Shown one piece after another: positions 25,910 to 35,363 of a DNA stretch of 64,000 nucleotides. A program made the position numbers and the translations under genes. How positions within the stretch are numbered: the first letter of the stretch is position 1; every line of letters starts with the position of its first letter. The DNA comes from Neisseria sp. MVDL19-042950 (lineage in GTDB: Bacteria; Pseudomonadota; Gammaproteobacteria; Burkholderiales; Neisseriaceae), in assembly GCF_030504625.1 (NCBI RefSeq), contig NZ_JAUKWH010000006.1, forward strand, positions 1 through 64,000, read 5' to 3'. Below the pieces are notes generated by a model. It saw nothing but the letters and a program-made list of their open reading frames with translations. It was not told the origin of the DNA and ran no database searches.

Positions 25910-26620
25910 CTATGCGGCATGCAGTACAAAAATAGTCGGACGTTTTTTCAAATTCGGTAAGCCCGATAATTTTCGCCAATCGTTGACGGTTTTGCTGATA
26001 ATGGTTTGTGAGGGCAGGGTTAAATCACAGGCAATACAAAGGCGTGTGGTCGGATTAAGCGTAGCAACGGCATCGTTCAGTAAGGCATCATTGCGGTAAG
26101 GGGTTTCGATGAACAACTGGGTTTCGTTATGTTGGCGAGAACGATGCTCCAAGGCTTTTAATGTATCGATACGCTCGGTTTTATCGGCAGGCAGATAGCC
26201 TTTAAAGGCGAAATTCTGTCCGTTTGCTCCCGAAGCCATCAGTGCCAACAGCAAGCTGGAAGGGCCGACCAGCGGACGCACTTCAAAACCGTTGGCATGC
26301 GCCAAGGCTACTAAATCCGCTCCCGGATCCGCAACAGCAGGGCAGCCTGCTTCGCTAACCAAGCCCATACTGCGACCCTCTTGTAAGGGTTTCAATAGTT
26401 CGGGTAGGGTGCTGGGGTTGGTATGCTCGTTGAGCGTTTGCAAGTTCAGTTCGCGGATAGGCGTAGTAACGCCCAAGTGCTTTAAGTGGGCCCGAGCGGT
26501 TTTTTCGGCTTCAACGACAAAGTCTGTCAAACTGGTAATTTGGGTTTGCTCATGAGGCAGCAGGCAGGGAGTGTCCGAAGAGCCGAGCGGAGTAGGGATT
26601 AAGTAGAGAATCGGGTTCAT
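25910..26620 (-). CDS. RsmI-like SAM-dependent methyltransferase (tetrapyrrole-methylase fold)
   Basis: 236 residues. The N-terminal YLIPTPLGSS and the segment SEAGCPAVADPGADLVALAH are the family loops that bind SAM; the GPSSLLLALMASG segment follows. It resembles RsmI (2'-O-methylation of 16S rRNA C1402) but is shorter than the usual 280-290 residues and lacks the RsmI C-terminal part. It is more likely a paralogue than RsmI itself. It reads toward the CheX-like gene. Confidence 0.82.
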   Translation of the reverse strand: MNPILYLIPTPLGSSDTPCLLPHEQTQITSLTDFVVEAEKTARAHLKHLGVTTPIRELNLQTLNEHTNPSTLPELLKPLQEGRSMGLVSEAGCPAVADPGADLVALAHANGFEVRPLVGPSSLLLALMASGANGQNFAFKGYLPADKTERIDTLKALEHRSRQHNETQLFIETPYRNDALLNDAVATLNPTTRLCIACDLTLPSQTIISKTVNDWRKLSGLPNLKKRPTIFVLHAA

Positions 26621-26765
26621 CTTTGTTTCCGGTTAATGGAATAAAGTTTTCAGACGGCCATACTTTCATGTAAATGCCCTTTGCAGCATATTGTTGTGCC
26701 TCGTGCCGTATGCATTGAATCGAATACACATTCAGGCACTTTGCACGGATTTCCAGCCGGAGGGT

Positions 26766-27356
26766 TTATAAAATTTCCACACCTTCTGCTTTCAGAAAGT
26801 CGATCAGTTTGAAAATGGGCAGACCAATGAGCGCATTCGGGTCGACGCTGTCAATCCGTTCGAGCAAGGCCGCACCTAATCCCTCGCTTTTTGCTGCTCC
26901 GGCGCAGTACACGGCATCCGATTCGCGTTTAAGATAACGGTTGATTTGATCGGGGCTTAATTCCCGCATGGTTACAACGGTTTTATCAACATGGGTATGG
27001 AGGCCGTCTGAAAGTGTATTCAGCAGCACGACGGCACTGTAAAACTCGATACGCTTACCACTGAGTTCGGCCAGCATCTGTTGTGCTTTTGCGACGTTCA
27101 ACGGCTTGCCTAATTGCTTGCCATTGCACCATGCTACTTGATCTGCACCGATGATTAAGGCTTGCGGAAAGGCTGTTGCCAGAGAGCGGGCTTTGCCGGC
27201 GGCAAGACGCAGAGCGGTGGCTTCGGGAGATTCGCCGTTTTGAGGGGTTTCGTCGAAATCAGGGGAGGCCGTCTGAAAAGACAAGCCCAAGCGCTGCAAC
27301 TGCTGTTGGCGGAATATCGAGCTTGAGCCTAAAATAAGCGGCAGTTTTGTATTCAT
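26766..27356 (-). CDS. Maf-family nucleotide pyrophosphatase (YceF type)
   Basis: 196 residues. LILGSSSIFRQQQLQRLGL is the family N-terminal motif; FDE near residue 38 and IGADQVAWCNG near 70 supply the catalytic and metal residues. Maf proteins hydrolyse modified nucleoside triphosphates; the YceF branch favours 7-methyl-GTP and is usually found, as here, divergent from or next to yceD-rpmF-plsX. A DUS copy lies in frame inside the gene. Confidence 0.9.
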   Translation of the reverse strand: MNTKLPLILGSSSIFRQQQLQRLGLSFQTASPDFDETPQNGESPEATALRLAAGKARSLATAFPQALIIGADQVAWCNGKQLGKPLNVAKAQQMLAELSGKRIEFYSAVVLLNTLSDGLHTHVDKTVVTMRELSPDQINRYLKRESDAVYCAGAAKSEGLGAALLERIDSVDPNALIGLPIFKLIDFLKAEGVEIL

Positions 27357-27407
27357 GTGTGTAAAAACATTGACGTTAAACCGCTGAAATTATATCATAC
27401 CCCGTTT

Positions 27408-27911
27408 ATGTCATACCCTAATTTGATTGACCCCGCAGCTTTCGCCGCAGAGAAGCAGAGTTTGCAAGGCAAATTTTTGCTGAGCCAGTTGGACGAACGC
27501 GTTTGGTCGCACGAATATTTTGCCGACAAGCAAGCCGAAGTGTCGTTTACGCTGCAAGGCGGGCGAGACCGCTGGCAGCGTTTGTTTTTAGACTTGAATG
27601 TTAAAGGTGTTTTGCCGCTGTTTTGCCAGCGTTGCATCAACCCGATGCCGTTTGAGTTGGATGAAACAAGTCGCATCGTTTTGTTTGACGATGAAGAAAG
27701 CCTCGATGAAGCCATGCTTTCCGATGAAGAACTCGAAGGCATGCTGATTGAAAAAGAGCTGAACGTGCGAGAGTTGGTGGAAGACCAAATCCTGATGGCG
27801 CTGCCGTTTTCTCCACGTCATGAGAATTGCGCTAATGCCGTGCTGGATGAAACAAATCAGGACAAACCCAATCCGTTTGCCGTTTTGGCAGGGCTGAAAA
27901 GCAGCCGCTAA
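27408..27911 (+). CDS. yceD: YceD / DUF177 protein (23S rRNA accumulation protein)
   Basis: 167 residues from ATG 27408 (MSYPNLIDPAAFAAEKQSLQ). The open frame runs upstream into the spacer, but this start matches the family. The DUF177 core has FCQRCINPMPFEL near residue 68 and acidic EDQILMALP later. Linked to 23S rRNA accumulation in E. coli and almost always encoded before rpmF, as here. No clear Shine-Dalgarno. Confidence 0.9.
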   Translation: MSYPNLIDPAAFAAEKQSLQGKFLLSQLDERVWSHEYFADKQAEVSFTLQGGRDRWQRLFLDLNVKGVLPLFCQRCINPMPFELDETSRIVLFDDEESLDEAMLSDEELEGMLIEKELNVRELVEDQILMALPFSPRHENCANAVLDETNQDKPNPFAVLAGLKSSR

Positions 27912-27948
27912 CCGGTTTTACAGTTTTATATATTTTTAGGAGCTTGAA

Positions 27949-28128
27949 ATGGCCGTTCAACAAAATAAAAAATCTCCCTCTAAACGCGGTATGCACCGTT
28001 CACACGATGCCCTGACCGCTCCTGCATTGTCGGTAGACAGCGCAACCGGCGAAGTACACCGCCCGCACCACATTTCTCCCAACGGTATGTACCGTGGCCG
28101 TAAAGTGGTAAAAGCCAAAGGCGAATAA
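27949..28128 (+). CDS. rpmF: 50S ribosomal protein L32
   Basis: 59 residues: [20 protein letters not shown], ending [10 protein letters not shown]. Typical bL32 without zinc cysteines. Preceded by TAGGAGCTTGAA. It follows yceD by 37 bp. Confidence 0.97.
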   Translation: MAVQQNKKSPSKRGMHRSHDALTAPALSVDSATGEVHRPHHISPNGMYRGRKVVKAKGE

Positions 28129-28152
28129 GTTTTTGCCTGATTGATAAAGATG

Positions 28153-28196
28153 AAAGCCAGAAGATTGCCTTTAAAACCGCAATTACTGGCTTTTTT
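28153..28196 (+). terminator. Rho-independent terminator after rpmF
   Basis: AAGCCAG...TTGC and GCAA...CTGGCTT pair around an AT-rich loop and are followed by six T. It closes yceD-rpmF and separates it from the genes toward plsX. Confidence 0.75.
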
Positions 28197-28267
28197 GCAT
28201 TAATCGACTGCCGGTTGTATAAAGATGCCGTCTGAAATGCAGCCGGATGTTTTGCCGGTATCCGAAT

Positions 28268-28795
28268 ATGAAAAAGAAAATCTGGTACACCTACGACGAT
28301 ATTCACCGTGTAATTAAAAAACTTGCCGAAAAAATTCAAGCATCGGATGTGAAATACGATGCGATGATCGCCATCGGCGGGGGCGGCTTTATTCCGGCAC
28401 GTATATTACGTTGTTTTCTTGGCATTCCGATTTATGCCGTTACCACCGCTTATTACGACAGTGAATTTCAAGGCAAGGCTACGGATAGTGTTAAAAAAAT
28501 CCAATGGCTTGATCCGATTCCGGAAGCCTTGCACGGTAAAAACGTATTGGTAGTAGATGAGGTGGACGACAGCCGCGTTACTCTCGAGTATTGTTTGAAC
28601 GAATTTGCCAAGGAAAATTTCGGAACGGTCGGGATTGCTGTTTTGCATGAAAAAATCAAAGAAAAAACAGGTAAATTGCCGGAAGGCATGCCGTATTTCA
28701 GCGGTGTTACCGTGCAAGACTGGTGGATTAACTATCCGTGGGATGCGGAAGATATTGATGAACATAACCGTTTGGCGGCAGAAAGCCGTGATTGA
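28268..28795 (+). CDS. Phosphoribosyltransferase (purine PRT family)
   Basis: 175 residues from ATG 28268. The PRPP-binding motif is VLVVDEVDDSRVTLEYCL near residue 95; MIAIGGGGFIPARIL near 35 binds the pyrophosphate side. It resembles hypoxanthine/xanthine phosphoribosyltransferases that salvage purines, ending with the aromatic segment VTVQDWWINYPWD that stacks on the base. The substrate cannot be fixed. It lies between rpmF and plsX, which are usually adjacent. An ATGCCGTCTGAA copy (28225-28236) lies just upstream. Confidence 0.85.
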   Translation: MKKKIWYTYDDIHRVIKKLAEKIQASDVKYDAMIAIGGGGFIPARILRCFLGIPIYAVTTAYYDSEFQGKATDSVKKIQWLDPIPEALHGKNVLVVDEVDDSRVTLEYCLNEFAKENFGTVGIAVLHEKIKEKTGKLPEGMPYFSGVTVQDWWINYPWDAEDIDEHNRLAAESRD

Positions 28796-29048
28796 CGGTT
28801 CGTTTGCCTGTTGTCTTTGGCGACCTGTTAAATAGAAATAATAGAGATGAGGCCGTCTGAAATCCGCCGGACAAAAAGCGAAGCCTAGTGTTGTATTCGG
28901 TTTAAAAAACAGACGGCGTATTGAAGCATTACATGCAACCGCGCGGCGGCATTGCCGTGTGGTTGCGGCCGGTTCTTTAAGAGCCGGTTTTCAGACGGCC
29001 TTAAGATTTGGAAGAGGCCGTCTGAAACCGTTATACGGAGAATTACTC

Positions 29049-30113
29049 ATGATTACTTTGGCCGTAGATGCCATGGGGGGCGATGCCGGTTTAAGCGTAA
29101 CCGTGCCTGGTGCCGTTGCTTTTCTCAAACAGCGTACGGATGCCCGATTGATTATGGTGGGGGACGATGCTTTGGTTCGTGAAGCATTGACGGCCGCTAA
29201 TGCGCCGATGGAGCGAATCGATATTTGCCGTGCCTCTCAAGTTGTGGCGATGGACGAGCCGCCGCAGTTGGCGTTGAAAAACAAAAAAGATTCATCAATG
29301 CGCGTTGCCATCAACCAAGTGAAAGAGGGCAATGCGCAAGCGGCGGTATCGGCCGGTAACACCGGTGCATTAATGGCAACCGCACGTTTTGTATTGAAAA
29401 CCATTCCGGGCATCGAACGCCCTGCCATTGCCAAATTTCTGCCGTCGGCCGATAACCACATGACGCTGATGCTGGATTTGGGTGCCAATGTCGATTGTTC
29501 GGCAGACCAGTTGATGCAGTTCGCCGTTATCGGCAGCGAATTGTTCCAAGCCTTGTATCCGGAAAAAGGCAGGCCGCGTATCGGTTTACTGAATGTCGGC
29601 ACGGAAGAGATTAAAGGCACGGAAACGATAAAGCAGGCGTTTGAATTGCTGCAAAGCAGCAGCCTCAATTTCGTGGGCAACGTGGAAGGCAATGCTGTTT
29701 TCAGCGGTGAAGTGGATGTGGTTGTGGCAGACGGTTTTGTCGGCAATGTTGTTTTGAAAACCATCGAAGGTGCCGTTAAGTTTTTGGGCGGCGCAATCAA
29801 ACACGAATTCAAGGCCAGCCTGTTTACCAAAGCTGCCGCATTGGTGGCTTTTCCTGCTTTGAAAGGATTTAAAAACAAATTCGATCCGCGCCGCTTCAAC
29901 GGAGCCATTTTTCTGGGATTGCGCGGAGTTGTGGTAAAAAGCCACGGCGGTACGGACGCAACGGGTTTTGCTTACGCGCTGGAAGAGGCTTACCATGAAG
30001 CCCGCGCCGACAGTTTGGATAAAATCGAACAGGGTGTCGCTTCGCAGTTGGCGTTACTGGCTGAAAAAAGGCTGGAAAACGAGCAGGCGGTAATGGCCGA
30101 CAATATCGAATAG
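29049..30113 (+). CDS. plsX: Phosphate acyltransferase PlsX
   Basis: 354 residues from ATG 29049 (ACGGAGAATTACTC ahead). It converts acyl-ACP to acyl-phosphate for phospholipid synthesis. Family motifs: ITLAVDAMGGDAG at the N-terminus, VSAGNTGALMATARF near 103, and KSHGGTDATGF toward the C-terminus. The frame upstream of 29049 runs through DUS repeats and is not coding. fabH, the usual next gene, is absent; plsX is followed by a convergent terminator. Confidence 0.96.
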   Translation: MITLAVDAMGGDAGLSVTVPGAVAFLKQRTDARLIMVGDDALVREALTAANAPMERIDICRASQVVAMDEPPQLALKNKKDSSMRVAINQVKEGNAQAAVSAGNTGALMATARFVLKTIPGIERPAIAKFLPSADNHMTLMLDLGANVDCSADQLMQFAVIGSELFQALYPEKGRPRIGLLNVGTEEIKGTETIKQAFELLQSSSLNFVGNVEGNAVFSGEVDVVVADGFVGNVVLKTIEGAVKFLGGAIKHEFKASLFTKAAALVAFPALKGFKNKFDPRRFNGAIFLGLRGVVVKSHGGTDATGFAYALEEAYHEARADSLDKIEQGVASQLALLAEKRLENEQAVMADNIE

Positions 30114-30174
30114 TTTCTCTTAAAAGGCTTGCCAAGAAGCAGCAGGCTTTCGGTAAGAAGCTGAATTTAAGGGC

Positions 30175-30207
30175 AGAGGCCGTCTGAAAAGTTTTCAGAC
30201 GGCCTCT
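30175..30207. terminator. Bidirectional DUS-pair terminator, plsX / exonuclease
   Basis: AGAGGCCGTCTGAAAA and its exact reverse complement with a 1-nt loop, between convergent genes. Confidence 0.9.
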
Positions 30208-30238
30208 TGAGTATAAGGGGGTATTGATGCACAAGGGT

Positions 30239-30856
30239 TTAGCGTTTGCTTCGGGCTTGTAGCGCCAGATACATCATGGCGACATTAATCGAATCGTTTA
30301 ACGCATCATGGCGCGGCAAATCGGGAATGCCGAGCTTTCTAATCATCGGAGTCATCCGCAAGTCGACATAGCTGTCGTAGAATTTCTTGTCGATTTCCTG
30401 CCGGTAATAGATGCTGGACACTTCAATCTGACGGTTTGGCAATTTAACACCCAACAGGGGTTTCATGAATTTATTGACCATTGCTACATCGTATTCCAAA
30501 AAATAGCCGACTACCGGTCTGCCGCCGATGAAATGGAGAAAACGCCGCAGGGCCTCTTCAACAGGAATGCCGTCGCTCAAATCTTTCGGCCGCAGGCCGT
30601 GGATGGTTACGTTGGCGGCTTCCATCATGCCTTCGGGTTTTACCAGCACATAAAAAGAATCGCTGGTCAGCACCCGATTGCCACGAATTTTAACGGCACC
30701 GATGGAAATGATTTCGGCTTCTTTCACATCCAAACTGGTGGTTTCGCAATCGAAGCTGACCAATTCGTCGGGGTGTTCTTCATACAGAAAACCATATTGC
30801 GGATCGGTCAGCTTTTTGCGTTCCCGTGCACGCAGAAAGTGTTCGATAAATTTCAT
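30239..30856 (-). CDS. DnaQ-like 3'-5' exonuclease (DEDDh)
   Basis: 205 residues. Exo I: FDCETTSLDV with D and E near 35-37. Exo II: VGYFLEYDVAMVNKFM near 118. Exo III: HDALNDSINVAM with the general-base His and a final Asp near 190. A stand-alone exonuclease domain rather than the polymerase III epsilon subunit, since no polymerase-binding tail is present. It starts 9 bp after the CBS/DUF294 gene. This two-gene unit recurs in proteobacteria, and the pair may act together in nucleotide signalling or turnover. Confidence 0.88.
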   Translation of the reverse strand: MKFIEHFLRARERKKLTDPQYGFLYEEHPDELVSFDCETTSLDVKEAEIISIGAVKIRGNRVLTSDSFYVLVKPEGMMEAANVTIHGLRPKDLSDGIPVEEALRRFLHFIGGRPVVGYFLEYDVAMVNKFMKPLLGVKLPNRQIEVSSIYYRQEIDKKFYDSYVDLRMTPMIRKLGIPDLPRHDALNDSINVAMMYLALQARSKR

Positions 30857-30865
30857 TTCCGCCTC

Positions 30866-32671
30866 CTAGGTATTCAGATGGAAATGATGGCGGATAACGT
30901 TTTTGAAGCGTTTCACTACTTGCAAGGCATCCTTGAGCAGATCGCGTTCCAGTGTCGACAGGCTGTGCACGTCCACCTGATTCGGTTCTTTAACCTGACC
31001 GTTATGCAGCGAGAGCAGGCCGGCTTTCAAGCGGAGTTCCATCAAATAACGCTGGGCTTCGGCGATGTCTTTGCCGAGCTGTTCGTCTAATACTTTGAGT
31101 TGAACCAGTTTCTGAATGCGCTCGAAAGTGTTGGTTTCATCAAGCCTTGCCTCCAAACTTAACGCGCGTACACCGTGCACCACGGGGAAGAGGCCCATTT
31201 TTTTGATGTCCATTTTTTCGGTGGTTTCACGGCGCAGCAGTTGCGAGAAAAAACCTTGTCCGTGGCTGTCGAACTGTTCTACCGCACGTGCGAAGGTCAT
31301 CAGCATGCCTACATCGTTGCTCAGCCGTTTACGCAGGTGCGCTCTGACTTCATCCAGCAGCGAAGCATTACCGGCAACCGCTTTGGCATCGACAAAGATG
31401 GCCAGATTCATCATGGTTGCGGGGCTGGGCGAGGCACACCAGCTTGCAACCATTTTTTTGAATTCGGGCAGGGTTTTGCACCATTCGGGGTTGTTGACCA
31501 TGATGCGGCCTTTGCATGGCGGGTAGCCTAAACGCTCAAGCGTGGCGGAAAATGCTCCGGCAGCTTGGGCGGCGGCTTCGGTATCTATGCCTTCGCGCAT
31601 AATCAGGGCGTTGTCTTGGTCGGTTTTCAACACTTGTTCGCCGCGTCCTTCCGAACCCATAACCACCAAGCAGGATTGTTCGTAAATTTCAGGCGGGGCA
31701 ATCATGCGCCATGCTTTTTCAAACAGGCTGCTGTTCAATACCTGCATCAGCTGTGCAAGCTGCGGTGCGCGCACGCCGTTTTTGCGCAAGGCTTGAATCG
31801 AATCGTTCATCTGCGCGGCGATGGCCACCAATTCGTCTATGCTTTGGGCGCGTTCGAGCCGTTGTGCGACCAGATGGCTGTGGTTGGATACGTAGGCGAG
31901 AATGTCGATTTGTTCCAATGCGCCGATAACTTCGCCGTTGTCTTCCACGATGACGCGTTGGATATGAAACTGGGTCATGCGCAATAAGGCGTTGAATATG
32001 AAGTCGTCGCTGTCTATCGAGATTAAGTCGAATGTGGCCCATTTATGTGCGGGATCGTCGCTTGGCGCACCGGCTATCACAATGTTGCGGAATACCGATT
32101 CGGTAAACAGGCCGATACGCCCTTCATGGCGTACCAGCAACGATTTGGTTTTATTGTCGCGCATGGTTTGCGCGGCTTCGAGAATGGTAGCGGAGCCGTC
32201 AAGCCAAGCAGTGTTGTGGCGGTAGGCATCACGCACTTTGGCGGTGAAGAGGCTGGCGAACTCGTCTTCGTTTTTATTGCCGGAAAGGCTGGCAAATTTT
32301 TCCGCCACCGAAGCATAAAAATAAGCGCCGAATTGGGCGTTGGATTCCATGATTTCGGTAACGGCGGTTTTGGGAATCGTGTACACCAAAGCCTGCTCCG
32401 CTACCACAAACTGATTTTGGCTTGTGCCTTCCACCAACGCACGGGCTTCGAAAGTATCGCGCGGGTGGTAAAGTGCGACCACTTCTCCGTCGCTGCCGAT
32501 TTCTTTAACTAACCCTTTAATCACAACGTAAAGATGCTCGATCGGCTGTTGCGGGCGGATGATGGTTTCGTCGTCGTCGAAAAAAGCGATGTCGACTGAT
32601 TGTTGCAGAATTTGGCGTTGGTTGAGGTTGAGGCTGTCGTAAGGTGCGTAGCCGAAATCGAACCTGTCCAT
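30866..32671 (-). CDS. Cyclic-nucleotide-binding / CBS / DUF294 nucleotidyltransferase-like protein
   Basis: 601 residues. Domains in order: cNMP-binding-like barrel about 10-125, two CBS motifs about 150-275, the DUF294 nucleotidyltransferase core with VMGSEGRGEQVLKTDQDNA near 338-356 (the GS and DxD-type residues), and a DUF294 C-terminal helical domain. This architecture occurs with a partner DnaQ-like exonuclease, as here. Its likely role is ligand-sensing control of nucleotidyl transfer; the target is unknown. No membrane segments. Confidence 0.87.
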   Translation of the reverse strand: MDRFDFGYAPYDSLNLNQRQILQQSVDIAFFDDDETIIRPQQPIEHLYVVIKGLVKEIGSDGEVVALYHPRDTFEARALVEGTSQNQFVVAEQALVYTIPKTAVTEIMESNAQFGAYFYASVAEKFASLSGNKNEDEFASLFTAKVRDAYRHNTAWLDGSATILEAAQTMRDNKTKSLLVRHEGRIGLFTESVFRNIVIAGAPSDDPAHKWATFDLISIDSDDFIFNALLRMTQFHIQRVIVEDNGEVIGALEQIDILAYVSNHSHLVAQRLERAQSIDELVAIAAQMNDSIQALRKNGVRAPQLAQLMQVLNSSLFEKAWRMIAPPEIYEQSCLVVMGSEGRGEQVLKTDQDNALIMREGIDTEAAAQAAGAFSATLERLGYPPCKGRIMVNNPEWCKTLPEFKKMVASWCASPSPATMMNLAIFVDAKAVAGNASLLDEVRAHLRKRLSNDVGMLMTFARAVEQFDSHGQGFFSQLLRRETTEKMDIKKMGLFPVVHGVRALSLEARLDETNTFERIQKLVQLKVLDEQLGKDIAEAQRYLMELRLKAGLLSLHNGQVKEPNQVDVHSLSTLERDLLKDALQVVKRFKNVIRHHFHLNT

Positions 32672-32749
32672 ATCTCTCTCCTTTGTTATTTGTTTTTTAT
32701 AAAGAATTATATTTTTCGTTCAATTATGCCACGTTTGTTGGATAAAGAG

Positions 32750-32781
32750 CAGGCCGTCTGAAAAGTGTTTCAGACGGCCTG
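32750..32781. terminator. DUS-pair terminator after pilB
   Basis: CAGGCCGTCTGAAAA and TTTCAGACGGCCTG with a short loop, 27 bp beyond the pilB stop. Confidence 0.85.
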
Positions 32782-32807
32782 TTTTGCTGCTTGGTTTGTA
32801 AAGCGTA

Positions 32808-34385
32808 TTAACGGGTAACGCTTGATTTCAGATGGCCGTAGCCTTCGGCATCCATTTTATCCAACGGAATGAAACGCAGGCTGGCACCGTTGATGCAGTA
32901 GCGCAAACCGCCTTTGTCTTTCGGGCCGTCGGGGAACACGTGGCCTAAGTGTGAATCGGCGGCACGGCTGCGCACTTCGATGCGGCGCATGTTGTAGCTG
33001 AAATCGTCGTGTTCGGTAACGGCTGCTTGTTCAATCGGGCGGGTAAAGCTCGGCCAGCCGCAGTGGGAGTTGTATTTGTCGGCAGAGCTGAACAGGGGCT
33101 CGCCGCTAACGACATCCACATAGATACCCGGGTCGAACAGATGGTCGTATTCGTGGCTGAAGGCATACTCGGTGCCGCTTTTTTGGGTAACACGGTATTG
33201 CTCGTCAGTCAATCTGCGTCTCAGTTCGGCATCGCTCGGTTTGCGGTAAGTGGCGGCATTAAAACCTTTTTCGGTTTTCGGTGCGCTCTTGCCGGGCAGC
33301 GGTTCGTCGGCCTTGCGGATGTCGATGTGGCAGTAGCCGTTGGGGTTTTTGATCAGGTAATCCTGATGGTATTCCTCTGCTTCATAGAAATGTTTCAGAG
33401 GCAGGTTTTCTACCACCAGCGGCAGTTTGTATTTGGTTTGCTCTTTTTTCAAGGCGGCTTCTACAACGGCTTTTTCGGCAGGATTGGTGTAGTAAACGCC
33501 GGTACGGTATTGAGTACCGCGGTCGTTGCCTTGTTTGTTGAGGCTGGTGGGGTCGATTACGCGGAAATAGTATTGCAGGATATCGTCGAGGCTGAGCTTG
33601 TCGGCATCGTAGGTTACTTTTACGGTTTCGGCATGGCCGGTATCGCGGTAGACCACGTCTTCATAAGACGGACGGTCGGTTTTGCCGTTGGCGTATCCGG
33701 ATACGGCATCCACAACGCCGGGAATACGTTGGAAGTAGGCTTCCAAGCCCCAGAAGCAGCCTCCGGCCAGATAAATGGTTTTGGTGTTTATCACAGCAGA
33801 TTCCTTTTTCTTGTCGCTCGGTTTGTAAAACTGGGTTTTCAGACGGCCTATGTCGGCATCGGGGTTGTCTATCAATGCCAATGCCTGCGCTTCGTTGATG
33901 CTGCCTTTAACGATGCGGGCGACTTCGCCTTTTTTGTTGAGCACCGCCCATGAAGGGTAAACGCTGATATTCAGGCTTTTGGCGATTGTACCACCTTCAT
34001 CCGCAATCACCGGCAGGTTGGGATAGTTCAGGCCGGCATACCATTGCTGGAATTCGCCCGGTTTTTTCTCGCCGAGAAAGCCCGGAGAGGCCACGGTAAT
34101 CAGATTGGCCGTCTTAAAACGGCTGTCTTTTACCCATGCCTCGGTGTGCCCCAGCTCGGACAGACACAGCGGACACCAGCTTGCCCAAAATTTAATTAGT
34201 GTGGGTTTGTCTTTTTTTAGATAGTTTCCGGCAGGTTTGCCGTGGGTATCGTGCAGCTTTTGTAATACTTGCGGCACGGGCGCAGCGGCTGCGGATTGTG
34301 TTTGCGGCAGCAGTGTGGCCGTAGCGGCGGCCAGTGCTGCAACGATGGTAAACACCTTCCAACCGGAGCGTTTGGGGGAATTCAT
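32808..34385 (-). CDS. msrAB: PilB: thioredoxin-MsrA-MsrB trifunctional methionine sulfoxide reductase
   Basis: 525 residues. An N-terminal signal/anchor ([17 protein letters not shown]) precedes a TlpA-like thioredoxin domain with WCPLC near residue 70. MsrA follows with [12 protein letters not shown] near 207 (catalytic Cys). MsrB is C-terminal with NSHCGWPSF and the resolving [11 protein letters not shown]. The thioredoxin domain feeds electrons to both reductases, which repair S- and R-methionine sulfoxide outside the cytoplasm. This fusion is characteristic of Neisseria, where it is called PilB although it is not the pilus ATPase. A DUS copy lies in frame in the linker between the thioredoxin and MsrA domains. 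Confidence 0.96.
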   Translation of the reverse strand: MNSPKRSGWKVFTIVAALAAATATLLPQTQSAAAAPVPQVLQKLHDTHGKPAGNYLKKDKPTLIKFWASWCPLCLSELGHTEAWVKDSRFKTANLITVASPGFLGEKKPGEFQQWYAGLNYPNLPVIADEGGTIAKSLNISVYPSWAVLNKKGEVARIVKGSINEAQALALIDNPDADIGRLKTQFYKPSDKKKESAVINTKTIYLAGGCFWGLEAYFQRIPGVVDAVSGYANGKTDRPSYEDVVYRDTGHAETVKVTYDADKLSLDDILQYYFRVIDPTSLNKQGNDRGTQYRTGVYYTNPAEKAVVEAALKKEQTKYKLPLVVENLPLKHFYEAEEYHQDYLIKNPNGYCHIDIRKADEPLPGKSAPKTEKGFNAATYRKPSDAELRRRLTDEQYRVTQKSGTEYAFSHEYDHLFDPGIYVDVVSGEPLFSSADKYNSHCGWPSFTRPIEQAAVTEHDDFSYNMRRIEVRSRAADSHLGHVFPDGPKDKGGLRYCINGASLRFIPLDKMDAEGYGHLKSSVTR

Positions 34386-34542
34386 GGTGCTCTCCTATCT
34401 ATGGGAATTCTATACAGCAGACGGTTCGTGCGGTAAATCCTTACATTAAGGCTTGTAAAGTAAATGGTTAACATTTTTTAGGAAAAGTTTGGGTGGTATG
34501 GGGTGCGTTTTCAGACGGCCTTGCGGGGAAAGACAAAAATCA

Positions 34543-34575
34543 AGGCCGTCTGAAATACTGCTTTTCAGACGGCCT
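34543..34575. terminator. DUS-pair terminator after the moeB-like gene
   Basis: AGGCCGTCTGAAA and TTTCAGACGGCCT around a short loop, just beyond the moeB-like stop. A further single copy lies at about 34510. Confidence 0.75.
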
Positions 34576-34598
34576 CTTAAGTGTGAAAGTTCTTTTTA

Positions 34599-35342
34599 TC
34601 AAATCCGGCATACGCGGCATTGCGGATTTTTTTCAAAAGGAAAACGCTGCCATTCGTTATTTAGCGCATCGTAAACCAAAAGTTCGCCGTGCGCCTCACG
34701 GCTGGCGCCGATAAGGATTTTTAGGGCTTCGGCGGCTTGTGTGGTGCCGATGATGCCGACCAGAGGCGAAAATACGCCGAACACCGCGCATGCCCCGTCT
34801 TTGGCGTGGTCGCCGTCGAACAGGCAGGCATAACAGGGTGCGTCGGGCAGATCGGGGCGGTAAACGGCAATTTGGCCTTCAAAACGCACGGCGGCTCCGG
34901 AAACCAACGGGGTGCGGGTGACAACGGAAGCGCGGTTGACGGCCAGCCGTGTGGCAAAATTGTCGCAGCAGTCGAGCACGATGTCGGCCTCCCGCATCAA
35001 GTCGGTTAAACGGGCTTCGGTTAAGCGTTCGTTTAAAGCGATGATGCGAACGCGGCTGTTGAGAGTGTTCAGACGGCCTTTCATCACTTCGGCTTTGCTT
35101 TTGCCGATGTCGGCTTCGGTGAAGACGATTTGGCGTTGCAGGTTGGTGTCGTCTATGGTGTCGTCGTCGGCAATGGTCAAACTGCCTACTCCCGCAGCGG
35201 CCAGATAGGGCAGGGCGGCCGCGCCTAATCCGCCGCAGCCGACAATCAACGCGCGGGCATTAAGCAGCTTTTGCTGGCCTTCTATGCCGATTTCGTCGAG
35301 CAGAATGTGTCGGCTGTAACGCAGGAGGTCGCGGTCGTCCAT
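34599..35342 (-). CDS. moeB: HesA/MoeB/ThiF family adenylyltransferase, probably MoeB
   Basis: 247 residues. ATP-binding VGCGGLGAAALPYLAAAGVG near 35, the arginine-containing NLQRQIVF near 68, DCCDN near 125, and paired CxxC zinc ligands (CYAC and CRVC). MoeB adenylates MoaD in molybdopterin synthesis; ThiF does the same for ThiS. The moaC gene 21 bp upstream on the same strand favours MoeB. Other moa genes are not in the window. Confidence 0.85.
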   Translation of the reverse strand: MDDRDLLRYSRHILLDEIGIEGQQKLLNARALIVGCGGLGAAALPYLAAAGVGSLTIADDDTIDDTNLQRQIVFTEADIGKSKAEVMKGRLNTLNSRVRIIALNERLTEARLTDLMREADIVLDCCDNFATRLAVNRASVVTRTPLVSGAAVRFEGQIAVYRPDLPDAPCYACLFDGDHAKDGACAVFGVFSPLVGIIGTTQAAEALKILIGASREAHGELLVYDALNNEWQRFPFEKNPQCRVCRI

Positions 35343-35363
35343 GGGGGAGTGTTGATTTTGGTT

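Noticed and set aside
33009-33953. A 314-codon open frame opposite pilB
   Set aside because: Shadow of the MsrA/MsrB coding sequence.
32808-34385. PilB as the type IV pilus assembly ATPase
   Set aside because: The sequence is a thioredoxin-MsrA-MsrB fusion with no Walker motifs; the shared name is historical.
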